Assembly (NCBI GenBank): GCA_025358575.1
Contig: JANYJA010000144.1
Span: 1 to 64,000 of the forward strand
Length of the DNA: 64,000 nt
Source of the DNA: Terriglobia bacterium
Lineage (GTDB): Bacteria > Acidobacteriota > Terriglobia > Bryobacterales > Bryobacteraceae
Direction: 5' to 3'
This document shows, in pieces, positions 27,019 to 37,042 of this stretch (its first letter is position 1; each line of letters begins with the position of its first letter). A program made the translations under genes and the position numbers. The notes below the pieces were generated by a model, which searched no databases, had not been told where the DNA came from, and was given only the letters and a program-made list of their open reading frames with translations.

Positions 27019-28230
27019 CTATCGAGGATGCGCCAGCGGATACCCGACCGACTCTAGCAGCCATTCGCGGTTTTCTCGCACATCGTTTCGTAACTCCTCA
27101 ACCAGTCGATCCCTTAGTTCAAATAGTCGATAACCACCCCGGTTTCTCAAGTACCCTTGATGGTTGGTCTCCGTCACGTCTGCATGCATATGCCGCTCGC
27201 GATTATCGAGCAGCGCTTTGACAATAAACGGCATCACCATGGAGTAATCGGCCTGCATACTTTCAGTGGATTGCAGATATGTGTCCTTATCTACCTTGCC
27301 CCACGTGACCGCCTCCGCCGGCGGGCAGGACGAAAGTGAGCCGTCTGTAACCGGCGCAGTTACAATCTGCACATCGAACTCGTAGCCGCGAACGTTGGGA
27401 AGCCCGAGGATCTGACCCAAAGCCGGCTCCGGCTGCAAATTGTAGTTCTTGGGAACGCCGCCGCCTAAAATCAATGTCGCCAGCGAATGTGCCGGGTTCT
27501 CGAAAAGTCCCCAGCGATGGTAGGCGCAGGCCTCAAAAACTTCGGCGTGCAAATCGAGATCGAAGTCGTAAGCGGGAATCACCCCCGCCTGACGCATGGC
27601 CCAGAGCTTCATCGAATTCAAGAAAACGCTGCCGTCCGAAGGGGCTCCGACGAAGACAGGAATCGCCAAGCGGTGGCATGCCGCCAGCAAACCCTCCGGC
27701 ACTCCGTTCTGCCGTTCTTGTGCCGCGTAGTAGCGGCCCAGCAGATACCGCAGCTCGGTGCCGGTCATTTTCTTCTGGAACTCGGGACGCGCCAGCACCG
27801 CGCTGAGAAAACGGTCCTGATCCAGCAGAACTTCTTCGTCGAAAGCCATGTCGGTGACGCGGATGGTCTTTGCGTCGCGCAGCGCGGCATCGTCCGCGAA
27901 GATCGGGACTTCATGGATGGGGTCGCGCGTGTGACCGTCGAGACTGCGGTGTCCATCGTGATAGCATACGGCGTCGGTGGTGCTCAGGTAGGCGACCCAC
28001 CCGGTTTCGAGCAATGGAATCAGCCACGCCAAGTGCTGTCCGCTTACTGTGACCGGGCCTGAAATGGAGAGCGTGAGGGGGCATCCAATTCCCATGGCGC
28101 GATCCAAAATCATGTAAATGCGGCGCAGGAAAGCGCCCCCGAAGGCGGGGAGGCAGTGCTGAAATACTTCATCCAGCGTGTGGCATTCATCCACTCGGCG
28201 CACATTTACAGGACGACGCGTTTGAGTCAT
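27019..28230 (-). CDS. Deoxyhypusine-synthase-like protein
   Basis: A 403-residue member of the deoxyhypusine synthase superfamily. The NAD-fold shows LILGGGVPKNYNLQPE and VTAPVTDGSLSSCPPAEAV, and the lysine that forms the enzyme intermediate is kept in EAVTWGKVD (K312). In eukaryotes and archaea this enzyme modifies eIF5A with spermidine; bacteria lack that target, and bacterial members instead make polyamines such as homospermidine or related guanidino compounds. Which substrate this one uses cannot be read here. It stands alone, convergent with the glycosyltransferase gene and divergent from an esterase gene. Confidence 0.85.
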   Translation of the reverse strand: MTQTRRPVNVRRVDECHTLDEVFQHCLPAFGGAFLRRIYMILDRAMGIGCPLTLSISGPVTVSGQHLAWLIPLLETGWVAYLSTTDAVCYHDGHRSLDGHTRDPIHEVPIFADDAALRDAKTIRVTDMAFDEEVLLDQDRFLSAVLARPEFQKKMTGTELRYLLGRYYAAQERQNGVPEGLLAACHRLAIPVFVGAPSDGSVFLNSMKLWAMRQAGVIPAYDFDLDLHAEVFEACAYHRWGLFENPAHSLATLILGGGVPKNYNLQPEPALGQILGLPNVRGYEFDVQIVTAPVTDGSLSSCPPAEAVTWGKVDKDTYLQSTESMQADYSMVMPFIVKALLDNRERHMHADVTETNHQGYLRNRGGYRLFELRDRLVEELRNDVRENREWLLESVGYPLAHPR

Positions 28231-28327
28231 TCGTCTTTAGCTTCGCATGGGTGTCAGCACTCTTATGTTTAACTTTGTGGGCCCCCCCGATGAGGAAGGA
28301 CTATATGATTACCAGAAGCAGGAGATC

Positions 28328-29404
28328 ATGAAAATCACTACCGCATACGGCGCTGTCGTCATGACAGTGTTTACAATCGCCAGCGCGCTGGCCCAGAATC
28401 CCGCGGCGGCCCCGGCCCCGGCCGCCACCCCAGCGCCAACTGCTCAGCCCACCCAAGGCATGCCGCCCGGTCCCAACCCGAATTCTCAATATCGCTTAGG
28501 CCCGGATTCCATGCCACAGGAAGGTGTACCCAAAGGCGAAATCCGTGGGCCATTCACCCTTCCCAGCAAAGTCTATCCTGGCACCCAGCACACGTACTGG
28601 GTCTACGTCCCCGCCCAGTACGACCCTGCCCTTCCCGTCAGCCTCATGATTTTTCAGGATGGACAGGCTTATAAAGATGACCAGGGCGATATCCGGGCCC
28701 AAAATGTGATGGATAACCTGATTTACCGCCGTGAAATCCCGGTGATGCTCAGTGTATTCATCAATCCGGGCCGCACCCCGGAGCAGCCCGAGCCCAACTC
28801 AAAAGAATGGGGCGACCGCACCACCAACCGGCCCACGGAGTACAACACCCCAGACGACAAATATGCGCGCGTCATCACCGAAGAACTGATGCCCGCGCTC
28901 TACAAGGAATACAACATTTCGAAGGATCCCGATCAGCATGGAATTGGAGGTGCCAGTTCCGGAGCCATTGCCGCGTTTGCAGTGGCTTGGGAGCGTCCCA
29001 ACGATTTTCGCAAAGTGCTGAGCGTGGTGGGCAGCTTCGTGAATTTACGCGGAGGGCATGTGTATCCCGAGCGAGTGCTGGAAAGCGAGAAAAAACCACT
29101 CCGCGTTTTTCTATGCGACGGCAGAAACGATAACCGCGGAATGGGCCGGGGCGGCCAGACCTACGACGAAAAGCGCGACTGGTTCTTCCAAAATGTTCGG
29201 CTTATGAAGGCTCTGACACAGAAGGGCTATGACGTCAATTACTCGTGGGGAATGAACCTTCACGGCCAGAAGTTCGGCGGCGCCATATTCCCCGATATGA
29301 TGCGCTGGCTGTGGCGCGACGGTCCGGTTTCGACCGACCCTAAGGACATGGTCGAGCGCTCTTTTCGCGAACCAGCGGCGAAAAAAACTCCCGAAACTCC
29401 TTAA
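28328..29404 (+). CDS. Secreted esterase, enterochelin-esterase (Fes) like
   Basis: A 358-residue secreted alpha/beta-hydrolase. Start at 28328, preceded by AGGAG, gives a signal peptide ([10 protein letters not shown]); the earlier ATG at 28247 is not supported. A Pro/Ala-rich linker (about 28-60) leads to the Fes-type fold: [25 protein letters not shown], the nucleophile elbow [22 protein letters not shown] and a terminal histidine in GMNLHGQKF. Members act on siderophore or carbohydrate esters. It precedes the DUF1592 gene in the same direction by about 170 bases. Confidence 0.85.
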   Translation: MKITTAYGAVVMTVFTIASALAQNPAAAPAPAATPAPTAQPTQGMPPGPNPNSQYRLGPDSMPQEGVPKGEIRGPFTLPSKVYPGTQHTYWVYVPAQYDPALPVSLMIFQDGQAYKDDQGDIRAQNVMDNLIYRREIPVMLSVFINPGRTPEQPEPNSKEWGDRTTNRPTEYNTPDDKYARVITEELMPALYKEYNISKDPDQHGIGGASSGAIAAFAVAWERPNDFRKVLSVVGSFVNLRGGHVYPERVLESEKKPLRVFLCDGRNDNRGMGRGGQTYDEKRDWFFQNVRLMKALTQKGYDVNYSWGMNLHGQKFGGAIFPDMMRWLWRDGPVSTDPKDMVERSFREPAAKKTPETP

Positions 29405-29572
29405 AACCACAGTGATTTCCGGAGCATATATAATGGATGGATAGAGACCCATTCCACGGTTCTCAACTCTTCGAAACCATTGTCATCCTGTAACCAAATG
29501 CCTCCTGCAGGCAGTCTTATTTTAGATCGCATCCCGACTCCCGATCGCCTGTTCCACCAACGCTTGATTTCC

Positions 29573-31963
29573 ATGGCCTTGAAAAATATCGCGCGCTTGC
29601 CTTTTTTGCTGCCCGCAATCACCTCGCTCGCTTTCGCCTGGCAACCGCCAGGGCCCGCCGCCCAAAGTGCCCTGACCAACACGTATTGCCTCGGCTGCCA
29701 CAACGACAAACTGAAGACTGCCGGGGTTTCGCTCCAAAGTCTGGATCTCGCCAACGTCGGCGCAAGTGCCGCCGTTTGGGAAAAAGTGCTCCGCAAAGTC
29801 AGGGCGAATCAGATGCCCCCCGCGGGCTTGCCGCGTCCGGATGCGGCGACCGCCAAAGCGTTTACGGAGGCTCTCGAGACTGCACTTGACCGCAATGCCG
29901 TGGTTCATCCTAACCCCGGCCGCCCGGCCATTCACCGTCTCAACCGCGCCGAGTATAGCAATGCCGTCCGCGATCTTCTGGCGCTCGATATAAATCCAGG
30001 CTCCAATCTGCCGGCGGACGACTCCGGCTATGGATTTGATAACAACGGCGACGTCTTGTCGCTTTCCCCGGTTCTCATTGAACGGTATATTTCGGTAGGT
30101 CGAAAGGTCAGTCGGCTTGCCGTTGGCGATCCAGACATCAAACCGCAAGTCGACATTTTCACGCCCGAGAAGGACCTGCGACCCGCTTCAAAGGGGGCTC
30201 CCAAGCTGCCCCGCAACGAGCGGATCAGCGAAGATCTTCCATTCGACTCCGCTGGCGGGTTGTCGATCCAGTACACCTTTCCCGTCGACGCCGAGTACGT
30301 GTTCAAAATTGGCCTGCCCGCCCTTAACTTGGGATTTACCGAAAGTTCCCCTCCGCCTGACGATTTCCTGGAATTGCGGGTTCCGGTCAAAGCTGGCGTC
30401 CGGCGTGTCGGTCTTACTTTCATCCGTTCCGGTGCCGTGCCTGAAATGGTCCCCGCGGTTCGTAACGCCCCCGGTTCCGCCGCTCCTCCGCCACCTCCAC
30501 TGATAAGCCAGTTGGACCTTCGGCTTGACGGTGCCCGATTGAAGCTTTATGACGTGCCCTCGGAGTCCAGGGGCCCTGCGTTTACGAACCTTGCCATCGG
30601 TGGCCCCTACAATATTGCTGGGTCCGGCGATTCGGTTAGCCGCCAGAAAATCTTTGTCTGCAAACCGGCTTCGGTCAAAGACGAAGAGCCTTGCGCCCGC
30701 AAAATTCTTTCGTCACTGGGTCGCCGAGCCTTCCGCCGGCCATTTACCGAGACCGATCTCAAGCCCCTCTTGGGTGTTTATCGCCTGGGAAGGCATGAAG
30801 CCGAGTCCGGAACCTTTGACCACGGAATCGAAATGGCGCTGCGGGCCATCCTCGTCTCTCCCGATTTTCTGTTCCGGTTCGAAAGCGACCCTGCCGCCGG
30901 CGTCCCCGGAAGTGTTCACCGTCTGGGTGATTTCGAGCTCGCCTCGCGCCTTTCATTCTTCCTCTGGAGCAGCATTCCCGACGACACCCTTCTGACGCTT
31001 GCCGAACAAGGGAAGCTCAAAGACCCAGCCGTGGTGCAACAGCAGGTCGCCCGCATGCTGGACGATCCCAAGTCAAAAGCCTTCATCGATAATTTCTCCG
31101 GCCAGTATCTCTTCGTGCGCAATTTGGCCGCGCAAAAACCAGATCCGGATCAGTTTCCGGAATTCGATAACAACCTCCGGCGCTCGTTTGAACGGGAAAC
31201 GACCATGTTCTTCAACGCCATTGTGCGCGAGAACCGTCCCGTCACCGAATTGCTGGATGCCAAGTTTACCTTCCTCAACGAGCGGTTGGCTGGTTTTTAC
31301 GGCGTGCCCGGCGTCCACGGCCCGCAGTTTCGCCGCGTCGCCATCACCGATGAGAACCGCGGCGGCATTCTCGGTCAGGGAAGTTTGCTTACTGTCACTT
31401 CGTATCCCAACCGGACCTCCGTAGTGCAGCGCGGCAAATGGGTGCTCGAAAATCTTCTCGGGACGCCTCCGCCCCCGCCTCCGCCTAACATTCCGTCGCT
31501 CGACGCCCACGGCAAGAATGGCACCCAGACCCTGCGCCAAGCTCTCGAAGCCCATCGCGCCAATCCGGTCTGTTCTTCCTGCCATTCGCGCATGGATCCG
31601 ATCGGATTCGCCCTTGAGAACTACGATGGCGTGGGGGCTTGGCGCGAAAAGGACAACGGCGCCGTCATCGACGCTTCCGGTAAATTGCCCGACGGAACTT
31701 TATTTTCCGGGCCCGCTGGACTGAAGCACATCTTGTTGACGCAGCATCGCGACGAATTCATCTCTACCTTTACGGAGAAGTTGCTGACCTATGCCCTGGG
31801 ACGCGGGCTCGAATCCTATGACGCTCCCGCAGTGCGCGCAATTATGCGCGATGCTGCCAGGCATAACGTCACGATTCCCGCGCTGATCGATTCAATTGTA
31901 AAAAGCCCGCAGTTTCAGATGAGGAGAACGCCTGACAATGATCGTCACAAAGAAAGCACTTGA
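29573..31963 (+). CDS. DUF1587/1592/1588/1585 haem-binding exported protein
   Basis: A 796-residue exported protein of the planctomycete-type cytochrome family. After a signal peptide a c-type haem motif CLGCH (39-43) is followed by MPPAGLPRP, then domains DUF1587 (IHRLNRAEYSNAVRDLL), DUF1595, DUF1592 (LASRLSFFLWSSIPDD), DUF1588 with a second CSSCH (about 667) in HSRMDPIGFALENYDGVG, and DUF1585 (ILLTQHRDEFISTFTEKLLTYALGRG). Its function is unknown; the haems suggest periplasmic electron transfer. Start is uncertain: ATG 29498 or 29480 are also possible. The DUF1552 gene overlaps its end by 26 bases, a constant partnership in these phyla. Confidence 0.9.
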   Translation: MALKNIARLPFLLPAITSLAFAWQPPGPAAQSALTNTYCLGCHNDKLKTAGVSLQSLDLANVGASAAVWEKVLRKVRANQMPPAGLPRPDAATAKAFTEALETALDRNAVVHPNPGRPAIHRLNRAEYSNAVRDLLALDINPGSNLPADDSGYGFDNNGDVLSLSPVLIERYISVGRKVSRLAVGDPDIKPQVDIFTPEKDLRPASKGAPKLPRNERISEDLPFDSAGGLSIQYTFPVDAEYVFKIGLPALNLGFTESSPPPDDFLELRVPVKAGVRRVGLTFIRSGAVPEMVPAVRNAPGSAAPPPPPLISQLDLRLDGARLKLYDVPSESRGPAFTNLAIGGPYNIAGSGDSVSRQKIFVCKPASVKDEEPCARKILSSLGRRAFRRPFTETDLKPLLGVYRLGRHEAESGTFDHGIEMALRAILVSPDFLFRFESDPAAGVPGSVHRLGDFELASRLSFFLWSSIPDDTLLTLAEQGKLKDPAVVQQQVARMLDDPKSKAFIDNFSGQYLFVRNLAAQKPDPDQFPEFDNNLRRSFERETTMFFNAIVRENRPVTELLDAKFTFLNERLAGFYGVPGVHGPQFRRVAITDENRGGILGQGSLLTVTSYPNRTSVVQRGKWVLENLLGTPPPPPPPNIPSLDAHGKNGTQTLRQALEAHRANPVCSSCHSRMDPIGFALENYDGVGAWREKDNGAVIDASGKLPDGTLFSGPAGLKHILLTQHRDEFISTFTEKLLTYALGRGLESYDAPAVRAIMRDAARHNVTIPALIDSIVKSPQFQMRRTPDNDRHKEST

Positions 31964-33293
31964 TCGCCGCATGTTCCTTCGCGGTGTTGGAACCGCGCTA
32001 GCCCTGCCCCTGCTGGATTCCATGATTCCGTCGATGACGGCAACTCGACTGACTGCTGCTAAACCCGCAATCCGCATGGGCTTCGTCTACGTGCCTAACG
32101 GCATCATCCAGAAGGATTGGGTTCCCCAAACCGTCGGAACCGGGTTCGAATTCATGCCCACCATGAAAGCTCTCGAGCCGTTCCGCGACAACCTCATCGT
32201 GATGAGTAACCTTGCCCAGATCAATGGCCGCGCGCTTGGCGATGGAGCTGGCGATCACGCCCGCGCTGGCGCAACCTGGCTCACTGGCGTTCATCCCCGC
32301 AAGACCGAAGGCGCCGATATTCACGCAGCCATTTCCGCCGACCAAATTGCCGCTAAAGAACTCGGCAAGATTACGCAGTTCGGTTCACTTGAGCTCGGTA
32401 TCGAAGAGCCTTATCTCGCCGGCGGCTGCGATTCCGGTTACAGCTGCGCTTACACCAACACCATCTCCTGGCGCGGTCCCACCACCCCGAATCCCATGGA
32501 GATCAGCCCGCGCGCCGTATTCGAGCGCCTCTTCGGCGATGGTGAAACCACCGACCCCGCCGATCGCATAAAGCGCATGACCCAGGACCGCAGCATTCTC
32601 GATTACGTTCGGTCCGATGTTTCACGTCTCCAATTCGGTCTGGGCGGCCGCGATAAGAATAAGCTCGATGAATATCTGGAAGGCATCCGCGACATCGAGC
32701 GCCGCATCCAGAAAGCTGAAACCCAGGCGTCCACCATGAAGCTGCCTGTCATGGAACGCCCCGTAGGCATCCCGGACAGTTTTGAGGAACATGCCAAACT
32801 GATGAGCGATCTCCTGGTCATCGCCTTCCAGACCGACATGACCCGCGTCATCACCTACATGATGGCTCGCGAAGGCAGCAACCGGAGCTATCGCGAAATC
32901 GGCGTGCCGGACGGGCATCACTCTGTCACGCATCACCAGAACGATCCTGAAAAGATCGCCAAGACCCAGAAGATTGACCAACACCACGTGAAGTCTCTGG
33001 CCTATCTCGTCGGACGCCTGCAAGCCACTCCGGACGGGGATGGAACTCTTCTGGACCACACTATGCTTCTCTACGGCAGCAGCATCCGCGATGGCAACGT
33101 GCACGATCACCACGATTTGCCGTTGGCGCTCATCGGGGGCAAGTCGGCGAATCTCACCGGCGGCCGCCATGTCCAATTCAAGCCCGAAACGCCCATGACC
33201 AACCTGCTATTGACCATGCTGGATAAAGCTGGCGTCCCCGCCGATACCCTCGGCGATAGCACCGGTAAAATCGACCACCTCGAAGGAGTTTAG
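31938..33293 (+). CDS. DUF1552 protein with twin-arginine-like signal
   Basis: A 451-residue protein of the DUF1552 family. The N-terminus has RRMFLRGVGTALALPLLD, resembling a Tat signal, then MGFVYVPNGIIQKDW and GDGAGDHARAGATWLTGVHP, typical of the family and of sulfatase-like/DUF1501 folds. It overlaps the DUF1592 gene by 26 bases and is followed four bases later by the ankyrin gene, so the three form an operon. No enzyme activity has been established for the family; I infer a secreted metal-binding or hydrolytic partner of the haem protein. Confidence 0.88.
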   Translation: MIVTKKALDRRMFLRGVGTALALPLLDSMIPSMTATRLTAAKPAIRMGFVYVPNGIIQKDWVPQTVGTGFEFMPTMKALEPFRDNLIVMSNLAQINGRALGDGAGDHARAGATWLTGVHPRKTEGADIHAAISADQIAAKELGKITQFGSLELGIEEPYLAGGCDSGYSCAYTNTISWRGPTTPNPMEISPRAVFERLFGDGETTDPADRIKRMTQDRSILDYVRSDVSRLQFGLGGRDKNKLDEYLEGIRDIERRIQKAETQASTMKLPVMERPVGIPDSFEEHAKLMSDLLVIAFQTDMTRVITYMMAREGSNRSYREIGVPDGHHSVTHHQNDPEKIAKTQKIDQHHVKSLAYLVGRLQATPDGDGTLLDHTMLLYGSSIRDGNVHDHHDLPLALIGGKSANLTGGRHVQFKPETPMTNLLLTMLDKAGVPADTLGDSTGKIDHLEGV

Positions 33294-33297
33294 CTCC

Positions 33298-34665
33298 ATG
33301 CGATCCACCAGTGGCATCCGCTTCCGGCTGCCCGTTCTGGCACTTATATCGCTGGCGGCTTATGCTGCCACTGCCAGCGACATGGGTCTGGATTCTCGCC
33401 TTATCGACGCGGTTAAAGATCAGAATACAAAAGCCGTGGTGGCGCTGATCGGCTCGCGCGCTGACGTAAATGTGCCTCTTGTCGATGGCTCCACGGCGCT
33501 AGCATGGGCCGCATACAAGGATGACGTAGAGATTGTCAACCTGCTCCTCCAAGCTGGCGCCAGGGTATCGACCGCCGACGAATACGGCGAAACTCCCTTA
33601 ACCCTAGCTTGCGCGAACGGCAATCCCCTCATTGTCGAGAAGTTCCTCAAAGAGGGTGCCGTCGCGAAGACTGCTCGCTGGAATGGCGAAACGGCACTGA
33701 TGATCGCCGCTGATTCCGGGAATCCTCACGTCGTGCAGATGCTGATTGACCACGGCTCGCCGGTTGATGCCGCGGAATCCATCAAGGGGCAAAACGCGCT
33801 TATGTGGGCCGCCGCAAAAGGCAATTCCGACGCAGTCGATGTTCTTCTCAAAGCCGGCGCGCAGCCGAATGCCGCGTCTAAAGGCGGATTTACCCCGCTC
33901 CTCTTCGCCGCCTCAAAGGGCGATGCGAGATCCGTTTCAAGCTTGCTCGCTGCCGGAGCCGATATCAACTGCACGGTTCCTGGCGGCGTGAGTCCCCTTT
34001 TGATCGCCGTCTCCGGAAAGAAGGCTGACGTTGCGGAAATTCTGATCTCCAAGGGTGCCGATATCACGTCGCGCGACGGGGCTGGAAATACAGCGCTTCA
34101 CCTCGCTGCCCAGTCTGGCGATTTGCACATGACCCAGCAGTTGATCGCCAGAAAAGCTGACGTAAACGCGAAGACCAACGTTATTCAGACGCCTCCGGGC
34201 GGCGGCGGCGGTTTCCGACGGCGTGCTGGCGAACAAACGCCTCTGATGCTCGCAGCCGCCGCCAACCATCTTGAGATCATGCACGCCCTGGCGGATGCCG
34301 GTGCGGATCCGATGCTCAAGGCCCAAGGCGGCGCCACCCTCATGATGGCCGCGGCCAATAGCGGGCACATCGAGATCGTGCGGTATGCGTATCAGTTGAA
34401 CCCGGACGTCAAGTCGGTGACCGCCACGCTGAGCACGGTGATGCATGCGTCCGTGACCGGCTCGATGCAGAACTCGACGCAGGCCGAAGTCTGCAAGGTC
34501 ATCCAATTTCTTGCCGACAAAGGAGCCGATCTCGATGCTGTGGACGCCAACGGCCGAACCCCTATGACGATCGCCAATTTTCTTCCGATCGACAATGCCG
34601 TTGACCTTCTCACGAAGCTGATCGTCGCCAGCGGCGCCACTCCGCACGTAGCCGCGAAGCGGTGA
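33298..34665 (+). CDS. Secreted ankyrin-repeat protein
   Basis: A 455-residue exported protein built from about ten ankyrin repeats (about 28-445) after a signal peptide (LALISLAAYAATAS). Typical repeat units are DGSTALAWAAYKDDVEIVNLLLQAGA and GNTALHLAAQSGDLHMTQQLI-like stretches (each seen in part), with an insertion QTPPGGGGGFRRRAGEQTPL before one repeat. Ankyrin arrays bind proteins, so it is probably a scaffold for the DUF1592/DUF1552 pair encoded just ahead of it in the same operon. Confidence 0.9.
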   Translation: MRSTSGIRFRLPVLALISLAAYAATASDMGLDSRLIDAVKDQNTKAVVALIGSRADVNVPLVDGSTALAWAAYKDDVEIVNLLLQAGARVSTADEYGETPLTLACANGNPLIVEKFLKEGAVAKTARWNGETALMIAADSGNPHVVQMLIDHGSPVDAAESIKGQNALMWAAAKGNSDAVDVLLKAGAQPNAASKGGFTPLLFAASKGDARSVSSLLAAGADINCTVPGGVSPLLIAVSGKKADVAEILISKGADITSRDGAGNTALHLAAQSGDLHMTQQLIARKADVNAKTNVIQTPPGGGGGFRRRAGEQTPLMLAAAANHLEIMHALADAGADPMLKAQGGATLMMAAANSGHIEIVRYAYQLNPDVKSVTATLSTVMHASVTGSMQNSTQAEVCKVIQFLADKGADLDAVDANGRTPMTIANFLPIDNAVDLLTKLIVASGATPHVAAKR

Positions 34666-34740
34666 AACGCTCCGGTGTAATTTTTCAGTGACGCGCCACG
34701 AGGCAATTAATGCAGTAATCCTGCCGCCGACGGAAGCGTT

Positions 34741-35883
34741 TCAGCTCATCTTCATTATCGGAACGCGATCCGCAACCGGCGGCAGAGCGGGGAAGTCAGT
34801 GTAAGGCTCGCTCTGATACCAATAGCAAACCGAATAAAAATTGTCCGCGCGATCGTCCGCGTGTCCGTGCTCCATCGTGTGCCGAAGATACTTCTTAAAA
34901 GTTACCGGATTGTCTGCGTGCCATCGATATAAGCAGTAACGTCCGCCGGTATGCTCCGGATTCACAATAAACGGCGCGCCGTTATACAAGTGCGCGAACG
35001 GCACCGATCCGTCGCGCCCGCCGAAATCCCACGCTCCGCAGAAATAATCCTCCGACCCGGTGCCAACGATCGCTGGCGATTTTTCCTCGTCGACGAAAAT
35101 CATGTCGTCGCCCTCGCCCATCCAGTGCTCGGAATTCTGCAGCACGCCCAGCGTCACACCCATCAAATGTCCGCGTCCGCGCGCCTCCGCATACACGTAG
35201 TTGCGCTCGCCATTCGGATTCAGCTCTTTGCTGCCTTCCGCAAATGTGACTGCCGTGTTGGGCGTCGCCTGCCGGTACTGCGCGTGAAAGTAATTCGCGT
35301 CGTCCGGGAGCGAAGGCACCAGCTTGTAATCGATGTTTGAGTAAAAGGAACCAACGGGTTGCGCCCCTTCATTTGTCACCGTAATCCGAGCCGACTTTTT
35401 GAACGGCATTGCGAAGTAGCAATTCATCGCCTTGACCGGCGAGCAATTCAGGAATGCCGATTGGTAGACCATATACTGCCCCAGGTTGAGCCCGAAGAAA
35501 TCCCCCACCGGCACCTCGACGCTCGGTTTGGAATTGCCGTCCCAATACATCCGGACCACAATTTCCTTCAGATGGTTCGTGCTCGGCGAGGCAATTGTGA
35601 ACCAAATGTGCGAGATCACGCCTGGGCCAGCGGACTGGAACACTTCCTGCGTGGCTCCAACGTCGATCGGCCATCGATCCGAATTTCCTCCCGTGCGATC
35701 AAAGCTCGATTGCTTCAGAGATCTGTAATCGAGCGTCCGCGCATAACTCGGAAGCAGGCTAGGACCAGGGGAGCTTGGTGAGGCCGCCGCCATGGGCGCC
35801 ACCCCTATCGCGGAAACACCCGCCAGACGAGTTAAAAATTTCCGCCGCGGAGAGTTAGAGTCGGAACCACCGGTACCCAGCAT
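34741..35883 (-). CDS. DUF2961 / GH172-family glycoside hydrolase, Tat-exported
   Basis: A 380-residue exported protein with a twin-arginine signal (SPRRKFLTRLAGVSAIG). The body is a DUF2961 double jelly-roll, now classed as glycoside hydrolase family 172: GPGVISHIWFTIASPS, VEVPVGDFFGLNLG, CYFAMPFKKSARITV, FVDEEKSPAIVGTGSEDYF and HTGGRYCLYRWHADNPVTF. Known members cleave fructans or arabinans, forming trimers; the substrate here is open. The gene lies 12 bases beyond the end of a TPR gene on the same strand and may be cotranscribed with it. Confidence 0.87.
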   Translation of the reverse strand: MLGTGGSDSNSPRRKFLTRLAGVSAIGVAPMAAASPSSPGPSLLPSYARTLDYRSLKQSSFDRTGGNSDRWPIDVGATQEVFQSAGPGVISHIWFTIASPSTNHLKEIVVRMYWDGNSKPSVEVPVGDFFGLNLGQYMVYQSAFLNCSPVKAMNCYFAMPFKKSARITVTNEGAQPVGSFYSNIDYKLVPSLPDDANYFHAQYRQATPNTAVTFAEGSKELNPNGERNYVYAEARGRGHLMGVTLGVLQNSEHWMGEGDDMIFVDEEKSPAIVGTGSEDYFCGAWDFGGRDGSVPFAHLYNGAPFIVNPEHTGGRYCLYRWHADNPVTFKKYLRHTMEHGHADDRADNFYSVCYWYQSEPYTDFPALPPVADRVPIMKMS

Positions 35884-35895
35884 GGGGCGATTATA

Positions 35896-37041
35896 CTACT
35901 GCGCAGATTTACCGGCCAGAGCCTTAAACTGCGCCGAAATCAATTCGCCGTGTTTCGCAATCCCCAGGTCTTTGCTTCCCGTAGCCAATGCCCGATCCGA
36001 CAGTTTCTTGGCTTCCGAGGCTGAACCATTTCGGTACATTGCCCAAGCCGCTGCATCCAGGGTAGCGATGTCCTTGCGGCGCGCGAGTTCCCGCTGGGCC
36101 AAGCTCACGGCCTCTTTCGAACGCCCATGATCGGCGAAATACAGAATTAGTTCCCGGTTTGCATTGTCCGGTCTGGTTTCGGCATCCATCGCGGCATTAT
36201 GGAACTTCTCAAACGCTTCCGCGGCCTTCGCCGTGTCGCCGGTTTTTTCTATTGCCAACGCTAATTCGTACATCGCCGGGATGCTAACCGATCGGTTTAA
36301 ACGCCGTTGCAATAAATCGACGGCTTCGCCTGGCATTCCCTGTGCCATCCTAGCCGACGCCAATTGCTCCAGTGCGTAAGGGTATTCCGGCTCCAGCACC
36401 AACGCCTGTTGCAGTTGCTTGTCGGCTGGCTCGGTCTTACCGATGGTCAAGTTCAACCGCGCCATCTGGGTCAGAATCCACGCACGCTCCTCAGTGTCGG
36501 CTGCGGTTGTGAGACGCAGCGCGGAACCCCACCATTCCAGCGCTCCGTCAGTGTAGCCGAGCAGTTCACGCACCCGTGCCCCACGCTGCAAACCAGGCGC
36601 ATTTACCTGCCGCATGTCGATCATCCACTGTGCGGATTTCTCCGCTTCCGCATATTCGCCTAGGGCCATTTCCGCGTCGGCCATAAATCCATAAAGCGAA
36701 TTGTCGTCTGGAATTTTCTTGTTCAAGCGCCTCGCTTCGTCCAGCGCTTCGGCATAACGCTGCTCCACCAACAGGATCGGGACGCGGGCATGCTGCCCAT
36801 CGAAATTATTCGGCGAGATTTTCAGCGATTGGGTCACGGCATCTTCGCCTTGTTTGCAGAAATCCAGGTTCGCAGTCTCCCGGCACTTCCGAGCCAATAC
36901 CGCCGCCAGTTCGTTGTAGCCTTGAGCCTTTGCAGGTTCTTTGACGATAGTCTGCCGCGCGGCAGCTATTCGCTCATCCAGGGTTTGCGCGCTCGCGCTG
37001 CATTCAAGCAACATCAAAATTGATAAAAAGGTTGGTCTCAT
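35896..37041 (-). CDS. Secreted TPR-repeat protein
   Basis: A 381-residue protein with a short signal peptide and about seven tetratricopeptide repeats (visible in KEPAKAQGYNELAAVLA, YAEALDEARRLNKKIPDD, YAEAEKSAQWMIDM, EYPYALEQLASARMAQG, DTAKAAEAFEKFHNAAM). Such proteins act as protein-binding scaffolds; no partner is indicated. Its ATG directly abuts the T-tract of the terminator that follows the DUF4331 gene, and its GGGAGG ribosome binding site lies inside that hairpin. Confidence 0.85.
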   Translation of the reverse strand: MRPTFLSILMLLECSASAQTLDERIAAARQTIVKEPAKAQGYNELAAVLARKCRETANLDFCKQGEDAVTQSLKISPNNFDGQHARVPILLVEQRYAEALDEARRLNKKIPDDNSLYGFMADAEMALGEYAEAEKSAQWMIDMRQVNAPGLQRGARVRELLGYTDGALEWWGSALRLTTAADTEERAWILTQMARLNLTIGKTEPADKQLQQALVLEPEYPYALEQLASARMAQGMPGEAVDLLQRRLNRSVSIPAMYELALAIEKTGDTAKAAEAFEKFHNAAMDAETRPDNANRELILYFADHGRSKEAVSLAQRELARRKDIATLDAAAWAMYRNGSASEAKKLSDRALATGSKDLGIAKHGELISAQFKALAGKSAQ

Positions 37042-37042
37042 A

